Assembly: GCF_030409505.1 (NCBI RefSeq)
Contig: NZ_JAUFPZ010000002.1
Span: forward strand, 3,541,501 to 3,605,500
Direction of reading: 5' to 3'
DNA: 64,000 bases
From: Zunongwangia endophytica
Lineage (GTDB): Bacteria > Bacteroidota > Bacteroidia > Flavobacteriales > Flavobacteriaceae
Shown: in pieces, positions 1-8,321 of the stretch
Position numbering within the stretch: the stretch's first letter is position 1
Layout: each line of letters opens with the position of its first letter
The notes under the pieces: model-generated
Told to the model about the DNA's origin: nothing
The model's database searches: none
Seen by the model: only the letters and a program-made list of their open reading frames with translations
Position numbers and translations under genes: made by a program

Positions 1-9
1 TTCGCCTAT

Positions 10-39
10 TTGAACAATTACCCGAAAAAATTAACTTTG
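10..39 (+). promoter_or_regulatory. Predicted promoter of gcvH
   Basis: TTG at 10-12 and TAACTTTG at 32-39 are separated by 19 bases. This matches the Bacteroidota housekeeping promoter (TTG, 17-23 bases, TAnnTTTG). The gcvH ATG lies 20 bases downstream, so this likely starts the gcvH transcript. Confidence 0.65.
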
Positions 40-59
40 TCGCTATATAAAACATAACT

Positions 60-440
60 ATGAATATTCCAGAGGATTTAAAGTACACCAGAGACCACGA
101 GTGGGTTAAAATCGACGGTGACATTGCAACTGTAGGTATCACAGATTTTGCACAGGGAGAGTTGGGAGATATTGTTTACGTTGAGGTAGAATCTGTAGAC
201 GAATCTTTAGACCGCGAAGATGTATTTGGTACCGTAGAGGCTGTAAAAACAGTTTCAGATCTGTATTTGCCCTTAACAGGTGAGATTGTTGAATTTAACG
301 ACAGTCTTGAAGATGAGCCGGAAAAAGTGAATAACGATCCCTATACAGATGGTTGGATGATCAAAATTAAGTTTTCTGAAATTTCTGAACTGGAAGATCT
401 TCTTACTGCAGAAGAATATAAAGAAATTATCGGTGGTTAA
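60..440 (+). CDS. gcvH: Glycine cleavage system H protein
   Basis: GcvH is the lipoylated shuttle of the glycine cleavage complex; it carries the aminomethyl group from P protein to T protein in the cytoplasm. At 126 aa it has the normal family length. The biotinyl/lipoyl-like fold is clear, and the lipoylated lysine is K63 in GTVEAVKTVSD. The N-terminus (IPEDLKYTRDHEWV) is typical. The ATG at 60 follows a good promoter. The next gene starts inside its last codons, so the two are translationally linked. In Flavobacterium johnsoniae gcvH lies between sprA and the vanZ-tonB-remB genes, and the order to the right is the same here (family knowledge). Identification is secure. Confidence 0.97.
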   Translation: MNIPEDLKYTRDHEWVKIDGDIATVGITDFAQGELGDIVYVEVESVDESLDREDVFGTVEAVKTVSDLYLPLTGEIVEFNDSLEDEPEKVNNDPYTDGWMIKIKFSEISELEDLLTAEEYKEIIGG

Positions 441-819
441 ACTTGCCTTTTTTTTGGCAGGAGGATACACGGCAACGCTGCTTTTTTTCTCGTTGTATAA
501 AATTACACCAGAATTTGAAGTAGGAGGGTTTAGTGTAACCGATAAGATGCTGCATGCATCTGCCTATTTAATGTTATTTGTATTTTGGAATTTGGCTTTT
601 TTTCTGAAATCCAATACAGAAACATCATATAAGTCGACAATAGTAAAAATAAGTTTAGCTTGTATTTTCTTTGGTATGTTAATTGAGGTCTTACAAGGGA
701 CGCTCACTAGCTACAGACAAGCAGACTGGTGGGATGTTGTCGCAAATTCAACCGGTGTTTTAATAGCATCATTTCTTTTTTTAGCTTTTGAGCGACCACT
801 CAAAAAGGTTAAAAACTGA
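433..819 (+). CDS. VanZ-like family membrane protein
   Basis: A 128-aa integral membrane protein with about four hydrophobic segments (near residues 3-20, 35-55, 70-88 and 103-122). The pattern of a conserved DKMLHASAYLMLF stretch in helix 2 and RQADWWDVVANSTGV before the last helix is that of the VanZ-like family. VanZ gives low-level teicoplanin resistance in Gram-positives, but in Bacteroidota these proteins are of unknown function, so resistance should not be assumed. The likely start is GTG at 433, which overlaps the gcvH stop by 8 bases. It lies between gcvH and tonB. Confidence 0.85.
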   Translation: MVKLAFFLAGGYTATLLFFSLYKITPEFEVGGFSVTDKMLHASAYLMLFVFWNLAFFLKSNTETSYKSTIVKISLACIFFGMLIEVLQGTLTSYRQADWWDVVANSTGVLIASFLFLAFERPLKKVKN

Positions 820-881
820 TATTTGTTTAATTTTTTGGAAAAAATATTTATTTTAGCAAACCTTATTAATCAATAACCATT

Positions 882-1604
882 ATGGAACCTAAGAAAAATC
901 CTAAAGCAGATTTGTCCAGAAGAAGCGTATTGTTTCTTCAATTAGGTCTAATATTGGTTCTTTTTGTAACCTGGCAGGCTATCGAATGGAAGACTTATGA
1001 AAAGTCTGATATCGATACCGGAATGGTGCAGATGGATCAATTAGAAGACGAAGAAATTCCAATTACTCAAATGCAAAACACGCCTCCACCACCACCGCCA
1101 CCACCACCGGCGCCAGAGGTAATCGAAGTTGTGGAAGACGAGGAAGAAGTAGAAGAAGATGAAATCGAATCTACAGAAACCAGTCTTGAGGACATCGTAG
1201 AGGTAGAAGAAGTTGTTGAAGCACCTTCTGAAGAAGAAGTTGCAGATGTTCCTTTTTCTGTAATTGAAGATGTGCCAATTTTCCCAGGCTGTGAAAATCT
1301 TAAAAACAACGATGAGCGTAAAGCTTGTATGAGTGAAAAAGTTCAGAAATTTGTAGTGAAAGAATTCGATACAGATTTAGGTTCAGAACTTGGATTATCA
1401 GGTATTACTCGTGTAATTGTGCAGTTTAAGATTAACAAGCAAGGAAAAATCACAGAGGTTAGAGCTCGTGCTCCACACCCTAGATTAGAGCAGGAAGCAG
1501 CTAGAGTAGTTAATAAACTACCTAAAATGCAACCAGGTAAACAAAGAGGTAAGCCAGTAGGTGTTGTTTACTCGCTACCAATTGTTTTCCAGATTCAGGA
1601 TTAA
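882..1604 (+). CDS. tonB: Energy transducer TonB
   Basis: TonB links the proton-motive force sensed by ExbB/ExbD in the inner membrane to outer-membrane receptors. The 240-aa protein has one N-terminal membrane anchor (about residues 15-35), then a periplasmic spacer with nine consecutive prolines (about 68-76), a very acidic Glu/Asp/Val stretch (about 80-120), and a C-terminal TonB domain (about 130-240) ending in YSLPIVFQIQD. An FPGCE motif opens the C-domain, as is usual in Bacteroidota TonBs. A strong hairpin terminator follows. A weak promoter is possible upstream (TTG at 823-825, TATTTTAG at 849-856). The next gene carries a similar C-domain at its own N-terminus. Confidence 0.93.
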   Translation: MEPKKNPKADLSRRSVLFLQLGLILVLFVTWQAIEWKTYEKSDIDTGMVQMDQLEDEEIPITQMQNTPPPPPPPPPAPEVIEVVEDEEEVEEDEIESTETSLEDIVEVEEVVEAPSEEEVADVPFSVIEDVPIFPGCENLKNNDERKACMSEKVQKFVVKEFDTDLGSELGLSGITRVIVQFKINKQGKITEVRARAPHPRLEQEAARVVNKLPKMQPGKQRGKPVGVVYSLPIVFQIQD

Positions 1605-1628
1605 AAAATTACATTTTATAATATTTTT

Positions 1629-1657
1629 AAGAAATCCCGGTAAATCCGGGATTTCTT
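1629..1657. terminator. Hairpin terminator after tonB
   Basis: A perfect 12-bp stem (AAGAAATCCCGG against CCGGGATTTCTT) with a 5-base loop, followed by a short T-rich tail, lies 25 bases after the tonB stop. It separates tonB from the remB-like gene. Confidence 0.8.
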
Positions 1658-1715
1658 TATTTCAGGATAGCTTTAAATAGCGTATCTTTCGACCCGAAAA
1701 ATCTTTTATCCTGAT

Positions 1716-3845
1716 ATGAAGTATCTTCTACTTCCAATTCTATTCTTCTCTTTTTGTGGTTTGTATTCTCAGAATGCTGAGGTTTATCCCGTTTTTCCAG
1801 AATGCGATACTGTAAACTATAATTCTTCTGAAGCTTGTTTTAATGCTACTTTGACTGAATTTGTGGTAGAGCGTTTTCAAGTGCCTTCTACTTTACAGGA
1901 GAAAAGCTATAACGGACAAATTACGGTAATTTTCGAAGTTAGCAGAACCGGTACTTTTCGTGTAATGTATGTTGATGCAGCTTACGAAAGCTTAAAAGAG
2001 GAAGTGGAAAGAGTATTTTCTCTTTTGCCGCAAATTCAACCGGCAATGTACAATGCCGAACCTACTTATATGCAATTTCGATTGCCTATTAATATTCCTC
2101 TGGAAAGCAATCTAATACAAGAAGTGCGAAGTGAAAATATCACTTCGGTAGATGCACCCATAATTGCTCAGCAGAACAGAGAAGATTTGAATGAAAACGA
2201 ATTGGTAAAAGCTGCTAACGAATACGATTCAATAAAATCTAAAATTTTCACTAACCCGCGCTATGATAGTAATATTAATATTCCGCTTTCTCACGAATAT
2301 TATTCTAGATTCGATGCGGCACTGAATCAGATAGGGACAAACACACATACGGCTTCAAAACCATTTTTATTTAAAGATGTTTCCAAATATTACGATTTAG
2401 AGGAAGACTCAAGACGTTTATTTCAGGATCGAAAAACATTAGTGGGTCGTAAAATCTGGAATGAGCATATGGTTCGCTTTGAAGCCGATGATTATTGGTT
2501 TACTTTCGATTTTGCTTTAGATCTTCAGTTAGGTAAAGATTTTAATGACGATAGTAGGGATTATACTTACAATAATACTCGAGCGGCTATTTTTCAGGGT
2601 GGTTTAGGAAAGAATCTAAATTTCTACGCGGTAGTTTATGAAAATCAAGGCCAGTTTGCTGGATATTACAATAATTGGGCAGAGTCTCTTAAACCAAACG
2701 GCGGCGATCCTGCTATTATACCTTCACGAGGTATTGCAAAGCCTTTTGGCGATAATGCATACGATTATCCGGTTGCTGAAGGTTATGTTTCTTATAGTCC
2801 TTCAAAATTCTTCAATGTTCAGTTTGGGCATGGTAAAAATTTTATCGGTGATGGTTATCGTTCTCTTTTAATGAGCGATGTTGCTTCTCCTTTTCCTTAT
2901 CTAAAATTGGATACTGAATTTTGGAAATTGAAATACACAAATATATGGATGTCTTTACGCGATGTACGTCCAGAGGTTAATGAGGACGGTAGTTTTAAAA
3001 CTAAATACATGGCAAACCATTATTTAAGTTTAAATGTTAGCAAACGTCTTAATATTGGTTTGTTTGAGTCTGTAATTTGGGAAAGTGATAATGATCGAGG
3101 CTTTGATCTTAATTATTTAAATCCTGTAATTTTTTATAGAGCTATAGAGTTCTCTACCGGTCCTAACGGAGGTAATGCTCTAATTGGTCTTACGGCAAAA
3201 TATAAAATCAATAATCAGTTGAACGCCTATGGCCAGTGGATTATCGATGAGTTCTCTTCTTCTGATATTTTTGGAGGTGAACAGAGTTGGAAAAATAAAC
3301 TTGGCTATCAATTGGGATTGAAATATTATAATGCTTTCGACGTACCTAACCTTTTTCTTCAGTTAGAATACAATCAGGTTCGACCTTATACTTATTCCCA
3401 TAGAAAACCCGTTTTAAACTACGGTCATGCCAATCAATCTATGGCGCATTTATGGGGCGCGAATTTTAGAGAACTAATTGCCATTGGTAGGTATAAAAAA
3501 GATCGTTGGTACGGAATGGCAAAAATGATTTACGGAAAAAGAGGTTTTGATTATAATTCTTTTGAAGATCCTTTTTCGTATGGAGAGAATATTTACCGAA
3601 GTTATAGAGAAAGACCTTTTGATGATGGTGTGAAAATAGGGCAGGGCAATACCGGGATTTCCTTTTTTGGTCAATTAGAGGCAGGGTATATTATTAACCC
3701 TGAAACCAATTTGAAGCTTTACGGTAGTTTTATTTATAGAAATATGAATACCGATTTGAATACACTAACTAACTTCGATATTTCTACTACCTGGCTTAAC
3801 CTCGGAATACGTACAGATATTTTTAACTGGTACTACGATTACTAG
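1716..3845 (+). CDS. remB: Gliding motility protein RemB-like, with N-terminal TonB-C-like domain
   Basis: A 709-aa exported protein. Residues 1-18 form a signal peptide. Residues about 22-130 resemble the C-terminal domain of the preceding TonB: both have an FPxCx motif, a TEFVVERF/QKFVVKEF segment and a LPQIQPA/LPKMQPG segment. The rest (about 190-709) is rich in alternating hydrophobic and aromatic strands and looks like a capsule-assembly (Wzi-like) outer-membrane barrel, which fits the RemB family. In F. johnsoniae remB follows sprA-gcvH-vanZ-tonB and affects gliding motility. The identity rests on this synteny plus the architecture; no alignment was run. The exact role here is inferred. 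Confidence 0.72.
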   Translation: MKYLLLPILFFSFCGLYSQNAEVYPVFPECDTVNYNSSEACFNATLTEFVVERFQVPSTLQEKSYNGQITVIFEVSRTGTFRVMYVDAAYESLKEEVERVFSLLPQIQPAMYNAEPTYMQFRLPINIPLESNLIQEVRSENITSVDAPIIAQQNREDLNENELVKAANEYDSIKSKIFTNPRYDSNINIPLSHEYYSRFDAALNQIGTNTHTASKPFLFKDVSKYYDLEEDSRRLFQDRKTLVGRKIWNEHMVRFEADDYWFTFDFALDLQLGKDFNDDSRDYTYNNTRAAIFQGGLGKNLNFYAVVYENQGQFAGYYNNWAESLKPNGGDPAIIPSRGIAKPFGDNAYDYPVAEGYVSYSPSKFFNVQFGHGKNFIGDGYRSLLMSDVASPFPYLKLDTEFWKLKYTNIWMSLRDVRPEVNEDGSFKTKYMANHYLSLNVSKRLNIGLFESVIWESDNDRGFDLNYLNPVIFYRAIEFSTGPNGGNALIGLTAKYKINNQLNAYGQWIIDEFSSSDIFGGEQSWKNKLGYQLGLKYYNAFDVPNLFLQLEYNQVRPYTYSHRKPVLNYGHANQSMAHLWGANFRELIAIGRYKKDRWYGMAKMIYGKRGFDYNSFEDPFSYGENIYRSYRERPFDDGVKIGQGNTGISFFGQLEAGYIINPETNLKLYGSFIYRNMNTDLNTLTNFDISTTWLNLGIRTDIFNWYYDY

Positions 3846-3883
3846 ACTTTTAAGCTTGCTAAAAAATTAACAATTGTACGGCC

Positions 3884-3913
3884 TTGCCAAAACCTAATTA
3901 AGGAGTATCTTTG
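3884..3913 (+). promoter_or_regulatory. Predicted promoter of the cytochrome oxidase cluster
   Basis: TTG at 3884-3886, a 19-base spacer and TATCTTTG at 3906-3913 give an exact match to the Bacteroidota promoter consensus. It lies 22 bases before the TTG start of ctaB. Confidence 0.7.
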
Positions 3914-3935
3914 CGCCAATTATAAAGAATAGTTT

Positions 3936-4838
3936 TTGAGCAGCGCAGGCGTACATAGTACTTCCCCTTCAATATTATCGGATTTTAAGGAAATAACCAA
4001 AATGCGTCTGGCTATTAGCGTGGTTTTTTCTTCGGTAGCCGGCTATTTCTTAGGTGCTGAGACAGTTGATTTTGTAACGGTACTTCTTCTTTCTATTGGC
4101 GGTTATTTTATGGTTGGTGCATCTAATGCCTATAACCAAATAATTGAGAGAGATCTGGATGCGTTGATGGATAGGACTAAAAACAGGCCTATTCCAGCAG
4201 GTAGAATGTCAATTACCAATGCATTTATCATTGCCAGCCTGTTTACAATTTTAGGATTGGTGGTGTTATATATTATTAATCCTAAAACAGCGATGTTTGG
4301 GGGTATTAGTATATTCTTATATGTAAGTATTTATACTCCACTAAAAACAAAAACACCATTGTCTGTTTTTGTCGGTGCATTTCCGGGGGCTATTCCATTT
4401 ATGTTGGGATGGGTTGCAGCATCAGGCAGTTTCAGTATAGAATCTGGAACATTATTTATGATCCAGTTCTTTTGGCAATTTCCGCATTTCTGGGCAATTG
4501 GATGGTGGTTGTACGATGATTATAAAAAGGGAGGCTTTTTTATGCTTCCTACAGGAAAAAGAGATAAAGGAACAGCAATACAAGTAATTTTATATAGCGT
4601 TTGGACAATATTGGTTTCGTTAATTCCGGTTTTTGGAGTAACAGGGCGATTGTATCTTACACCAGTTTCAGGAGTTATCATTTTAATACTGGGACTAGGT
4701 ATGCTTTATTACGCCGTTAGGCTTTTTAAATTGAAAACAGCAGATGCGGCAAAACGTTTAATGCTGGCTAGTGTTTCATATATTACTTTATTGCAAATTG
4801 TTTATGTTTTGGATAAATTTATAAGAGAATGGATTTAA
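3936..4838 (+). CDS. ctaB: Protoheme IX farnesyltransferase (heme O synthase)
   Basis: CtaB/CyoE adds a farnesyl group to heme B to give heme O, on the way to heme A for cytochrome oxidase. The 300-aa protein is polytopic (about nine helices). It has the UbiA-family signature NAYNQIIERDLDALMDRTKN near residues 65-85, with the prenyl-diphosphate-binding Asp residues, and a second conserved loop YTPLKTKTPLSVFVGAFPGA. Translation probably starts at TTG 3936; no upstream ATG is in frame. The gene overlaps the next oxidase gene by 10 bases, so the products are probably co-translated. Confidence 0.95.
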   Translation: MSSAGVHSTSPSILSDFKEITKMRLAISVVFSSVAGYFLGAETVDFVTVLLLSIGGYFMVGASNAYNQIIERDLDALMDRTKNRPIPAGRMSITNAFIIASLFTILGLVVLYIINPKTAMFGGISIFLYVSIYTPLKTKTPLSVFVGAFPGAIPFMLGWVAASGSFSIESGTLFMIQFFWQFPHFWAIGWWLYDDYKKGGFFMLPTGKRDKGTAIQVILYSVWTILVSLIPVFGVTGRLYLTPVSGVIILILGLGMLYYAVRLFKLKTADAAKRLMLASVSYITLLQIVYVLDKFIREWI

Positions 4839-5410
4839 CAAGAGGAAGCGAACAGGATAGAAGAAATCGCGCAAAGAAGATGATGCTTCTATTTGCGATT
4901 ATTAGTATGGTGATGATGTTTGCAGGGCTTACTAGTGCTTACGTTGTAAGTAAAAGTAGACCAGATTGGCTTACGCAATTTGAGTTGCCTCAATCTTTTT
5001 TATGGAGCACGATTGTTATTGTGGTTAGTAGTATCACGATGTTTTTAGCTAAAAAGAATATAATTGCAGGAAATAGAACTAATGGTACCGCTTTTTTAAT
5101 AGGTACTTTAGTCTTAGCTTCAGTATTTGTAGTGTTTCAATTTCAGGGTTTTGCGAGCATTGTGGAAGCCGGTTATTATTTTACAGGTAGTGAAAGTACA
5201 ATAACCACAAGTTTTATTTATGTGCTTGTTTTGGCGCATTTAGCCCACTTGGCGGGAGGTTTGATTGTTCTTTTGGTGCTAATTTATAATCATTTTAAAC
5301 AGCGCTACTATAACGGGCAAACACTTGGATTAGAGCTAGGTGCAACTTTTTGGCACTTCCTTGATCTACTGTGGGTTTACCTGTTTTGCTTTTTATATTT
5401 CTTTAGATAA
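4829..5410 (+). CDS. Cytochrome c oxidase subunit III (short paralogue)
   Basis: A 193-aa heme-copper oxidase subunit III with five membrane helices (about 19-38, 53-74, 86-107, 126-150 and 170-192). The family motif is the C-terminal ELGATFWHFLDLLWVYLF, and HLAHLAGG lies in helix 4. Subunit III stabilises the proton-pumping core. It overlaps ctaB by 10 bases and is followed by a longer subunit III paralogue. The pair is common in Flavobacteriaceae. The catalytic subunits I and II are not in this window. Confidence 0.92.
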   Translation: MDLTRGSEQDRRNRAKKMMLLFAIISMVMMFAGLTSAYVVSKSRPDWLTQFELPQSFLWSTIVIVVSSITMFLAKKNIIAGNRTNGTAFLIGTLVLASVFVVFQFQGFASIVEAGYYFTGSESTITTSFIYVLVLAHLAHLAGGLIVLLVLIYNHFKQRYYNGQTLGLELGATFWHFLDLLWVYLFCFLYFFR

Positions 5411-5459
5411 TAAAATTGCGTATTTTTGCGCATCACTTAAAATTAAATGACTTCTTCTT

Positions 5460-6440
5460 ATGGACGCTACTGTTGCTAGAACAGGTACCGAAGGTAAAAC
5501 TTGGGGCGGTGGTAACCAACCACTTGGAGCCAGCTATGGTAAGTTGATGATGTGGTTCTTCATCCTTTCCGATGCACTTACATTCACGGGGTTTTTATCA
5601 GCTTACGGGTTTTCCAGATTCAAATTTGCAGATTCTTGGCCAATACCCGATGAGGTTTTTAATCACTTTCCTTTTTTACATGGAGTAGACGCACCAATGT
5701 ACTATGTTGCATTAATGACGTTTATTCTTATTTTCTCTTCTGTTACTATGGTATTAGCGGTAGATGCTGGCCACCACATGAAACAGGGGAAAGTAACTAT
5801 TTACATGTTTTTAACCATTATCGGAGGTTTAATCTTCCTTGGTTCTCAGGCATGGGAGTGGAGCAACTTTATTTCCGGAGAATATGGAGCGTTGACTTCT
5901 AAGGGGGGTAAAATTCTCCAATTTGTAGATGGTGAAGGTCATCGCGTAGCCTTAGAAGATATAGCTGTAGCACACGAAGGAGAAAGAATAACGCACGCTG
6001 AAAATACAGGTGTTTGGTTCGAAGGAGAATCAACAGTTTCCGATTTTACACTTGAGGAGATTAAAGAAGGCTTTGCAGCTAACGATAATCTTTACATAAG
6101 AACGCTGGATTTTAACGAAGAAGGAGAAAAGGTAATTTTATCCAGAGACGAATCTCAAAATTGGTTAGATAATAATGCAGTTGGTATTGTAGAAGGAGCA
6201 AATTTAACTGAGAACGAATACGGCCCGCCCTTGTTCGCAGATTTCTTTTTCTTTATTACTGGATTCCACGGTTTTCACGTACTTTCTGGAGTAATCATTA
6301 ATGTGATTATTTTCTTCAACGTAATTGTTGGAACCTACGAAAGAAGAGGAAGCTATGAAATGGTAGAGAAAGTTGGTTTATACTGGCACTTTGTAGATTT
6401 AGTTTGGGTATTCGTATTTACTTTCTTTTACCTTGTTTAA
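5460..6440 (+). CDS. Cytochrome c oxidase subunit III (long paralogue with soluble insert)
   Basis: A 326-aa subunit III. Helices near residues 27-50, 75-100 and 110-133 are followed by a hydrophilic acidic insert of about 110 residues (about 140-255). Two C-terminal helices follow, with FFITGFHGFHVLSG and YWHFVDLVWVFVF, the typical subunit III signatures. The short paralogue upstream has no such insert. A TATTTTTG box lies at 5421-5428, but without a clear TTG partner. It probably works in the same oxidase as its neighbours. Confidence 0.92.
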   Translation: MDATVARTGTEGKTWGGGNQPLGASYGKLMMWFFILSDALTFTGFLSAYGFSRFKFADSWPIPDEVFNHFPFLHGVDAPMYYVALMTFILIFSSVTMVLAVDAGHHMKQGKVTIYMFLTIIGGLIFLGSQAWEWSNFISGEYGALTSKGGKILQFVDGEGHRVALEDIAVAHEGERITHAENTGVWFEGESTVSDFTLEEIKEGFAANDNLYIRTLDFNEEGEKVILSRDESQNWLDNNAVGIVEGANLTENEYGPPLFADFFFFITGFHGFHVLSGVIINVIIFFNVIVGTYERRGSYEMVEKVGLYWHFVDLVWVFVFTFFYLV

Positions 6441-6460
6441 TTTTTTGAATCGAAGAGATT

Positions 6461-6826
6461 ATGGCACACGATAATACAGCACATCAGCACGAATCAAGTA
6501 CAAAAAGAATCTGGCAGGTTTTCGCTATTCTTTCTTTAGTAACCATTGTAGAGGTAATATTAGGTATTTTAAGACCTCCTTTTTTAACCGAAACAACGGT
6601 AATAGGTATGCACCTATTAAACTGGATATTTATTATTCTTACGTTATACAAAGCATACTATATCGCATGGGCATTTATGCACATGGAGCATGAAACTAAA
6701 GGTTTAAGAAGAGCCGTAGTATGGTCTGGTATCTTTTTAGCGATATATTTAATCTTTATACTCTTAACCGAAGGTGGTTATATTTATGAAGTTTATGAAA
6801 ACGGTTATATAGCTTGGGATTTTTAA
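6461..6826 (+). CDS. Cytochrome c oxidase subunit IV family protein
   Basis: A 121-aa protein with three predicted membrane helices (about 18-37, 48-70 and 85-105) and a His-rich N-terminus. The segment YYIAWAFMHMEHE between helices 2 and 3 is characteristic of bacterial oxidase subunit IV (CoxIV/caa3_CtaG-adjacent families). It lies 20 bases after the long subunit III and is the last structural oxidase gene here. A strong hairpin terminator follows. Confidence 0.9.
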   Translation: MAHDNTAHQHESSTKRIWQVFAILSLVTIVEVILGILRPPFLTETTVIGMHLLNWIFIILTLYKAYYIAWAFMHMEHETKGLRRAVVWSGIFLAIYLIFILLTEGGYIYEVYENGYIAWDF

Positions 6827-6854
6827 TAAAATCCAAAAGTTAAAATGTTAAGAA

Positions 6855-6881
6855 AAGGCGGTTTTGTAAAACCGTCTTTTT
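6855..6881 (+). terminator. Hairpin terminator after oxidase subunit IV
   Basis: The two arms AGGCGGTTTT and AAAACCGTCT, with one G-T pair, are followed by a T-rich tail about 30 bases after the stop. The tail merges into a TATTTTTG box (6881-6888) that could serve the next gene, but its TTG partner at 6864-6866 is only 14 bases away. Confidence 0.7.
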
Positions 6882-6911
6882 ATTTTTGTACTGCTTTCCT
6901 GAAACGGTGTT

Positions 6912-7553
6912 ATGAAGAAATTTTTTGTCCTTACAGTACTTTTTGCACTTCCGATTATAGCCTATCTTTTTTTTGCCTCGGGCAAGAATAATTTTGCCAG
7001 ATTACCGGTATTAACCGAGAATGTAACAGAAGTTTCTAACTTATCTACTTACAGTGGCGATACAGTTTCTCTTAAAGATCACATAAGTGTTGTTGCCTTC
7101 TTCGGAAATAATCTAGAAGATTTTAGAGGAAATACCTTCAATTTGGATAAGAAAATTCTTGAAAAATATTATGGATTCGATGATTTTCAATTCGTAATTA
7201 TACTTCCTGAAAGTGCTAGAGAAGACGCTGCTGCTTTTGCTGAAGAATTTGAAGGTATAACGAATGCTGAGGAATGGAAATTTGTTTTCGGTTCTCCTCA
7301 GGAAATTGAAACTATATTTAAAAGTTTCGATAGTCCTTATCAACTTTCTGGTAATGGATACTCTCCTTACGTATTTATTATCGATAAAGCAGGGAATTTA
7401 CGCGGCAGGGACGATGATAACGATGAAGATCTTTATGGTTACGATTCAAGAGATATTGCTGAATTGACGAATAAAATGAATGATGACGTAAAGGTGATTT
7501 TAGCTGAATACAGATTGGCTTTGAAAAAGAATAACGCAGAACGAGAATATTAG
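6912..7553 (+). CDS. SCO-like thioredoxin-fold membrane protein lacking cysteines
   Basis: The 213-aa protein has one N-terminal hydrophobic segment (about 4-23, anchor or signal) and a soluble domain. The segments VVAFFGNN, FQFVIILPES and PYVFIIDKAGNLRGR follow the strand order of thioredoxin/SCO domains. No cysteine is present anywhere, so it cannot bind copper through a CxxxC site or act as a thiol oxidoreductase. It sits directly before the true SCO gene in the oxidase cluster, which suggests a structural or assembly role in oxidase biogenesis. That function is inferred. Confidence 0.7.
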   Translation: MKKFFVLTVLFALPIIAYLFFASGKNNFARLPVLTENVTEVSNLSTYSGDTVSLKDHISVVAFFGNNLEDFRGNTFNLDKKILEKYYGFDDFQFVIILPESAREDAAAFAEEFEGITNAEEWKFVFGSPQEIETIFKSFDSPYQLSGNGYSPYVFIIDKAGNLRGRDDDNDEDLYGYDSRDIAELTNKMNDDVKVILAEYRLALKKNNAEREY

Positions 7554-7580
7554 ATTTTTATAAAATCAAATGTAGTTTAA

Positions 7581-8321
7581 ATGAAAAAGAAATATTCGTA
7601 CATAGGAGTTGCGATAGTGATTTTGGTTTTTGGGATAATTTTTATTCCTAAAATTATTGATAGAGTTAAGGATGGGGAAGTAGTTACCGCAGATCGATTG
7701 AATAAAGAAGGAACAAAAAAGGTTTCAAGAAATACTCCTGAAGTTGGTTTTATTGAATTGAATGGAGAAAAAAGGAAGGCGCCTGAATTCGAATTCATCG
7801 ATCAGAACGGCGACACTATCAGCAATGAAGATTACTTAGGTAAAGTTTATGTTGTTGAATTTTTCTTTACAACATGTCCAACGATTTGCCCTGTAATGAG
7901 CGAAAATCTGGTGGAAGTTCAAAATGAGTTAAAATCTTACGAAGATGAATTTGGGATAGCTTCTTTCTCAATAGATCCAAGCCATGATACCCCTGAGGTT
8001 TTAGCTGAATACGCCGATCGTTACGGAGTAAGTAATCCAAACTGGCACTTAATGACGGGAGATCGCGACGAGATTTATCAATTGGCCAACGCAGGCTTCC
8101 AAACTTATGCGGGTGAAGATGCAAGCGTAAAGGGCGGTTTTATACATTCTGGGATGTTTGCTTTAATCGATAAAGATGGTTTTATACGTTCAAGAAAAGA
8201 TAAATTCGGTAATCCTTTAATTTATTATAGAGGATTTGTAGAGAGAAATAAATCGATTGCAGAAGGTGAAGAAGAACCTCAAATCGATATGTTAATTGAA
8301 GATATCAAAACATTGTTGTGA
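7581..8321 (+). CDS. SCO family copper chaperone for cytochrome oxidase
   Basis: SCO proteins deliver copper to the CuA centre of oxidase subunit II. The 246-aa protein has an N-terminal membrane anchor (about 6-24) and a thioredoxin-like domain. The copper ligands are C99 and C103 in FTTCPTICPVMS, and the distal His is near residue 189 in GGFIHSGMF. All three are intact. It follows the cysteine-free relative and overlaps the DUF420 gene by 4 bases. Confidence 0.95.
   Translation: MKKKYSYIGVAIVILVFGIIFIPKIIDRVKDGEVVTADRLNKEGTKKVSRNTPEVGFIELNGEKRKAPEFEFIDQNGDTISNEDYLGKVYVVEFFFTTCPTICPVMSENLVEVQNELKSYEDEFGIASFSIDPSHDTPEVLAEYADRYGVSNPNWHLMTGDRDEIYQLANAGFQTYAGEDASVKGGFIHSGMFALIDKDGFIRSRKDKFGNPLIYYRGFVERNKSIAEGEEEPQIDMLIEDIKTLL

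Noticed and set aside
1..57. 3' end of an upstream gene such as sprA
   Set aside because: Synteny would place sprA upstream of gcvH, but the first 57 bases allow two short reading-frame ends and also contain a good promoter. No residues can be assigned with confidence.
433..819. Vancomycin/teicoplanin resistance gene (VanZ)
   Set aside because: Only the membrane family is shared; no van operon is present and the gene lies in a conserved housekeeping neighbourhood.
1067..1309. Antisense reading frame with serine and glycine runs opposite tonB
   Set aside because: It is a shadow of the proline and acidic codons of tonB on the other strand, with no promoter or start signal.
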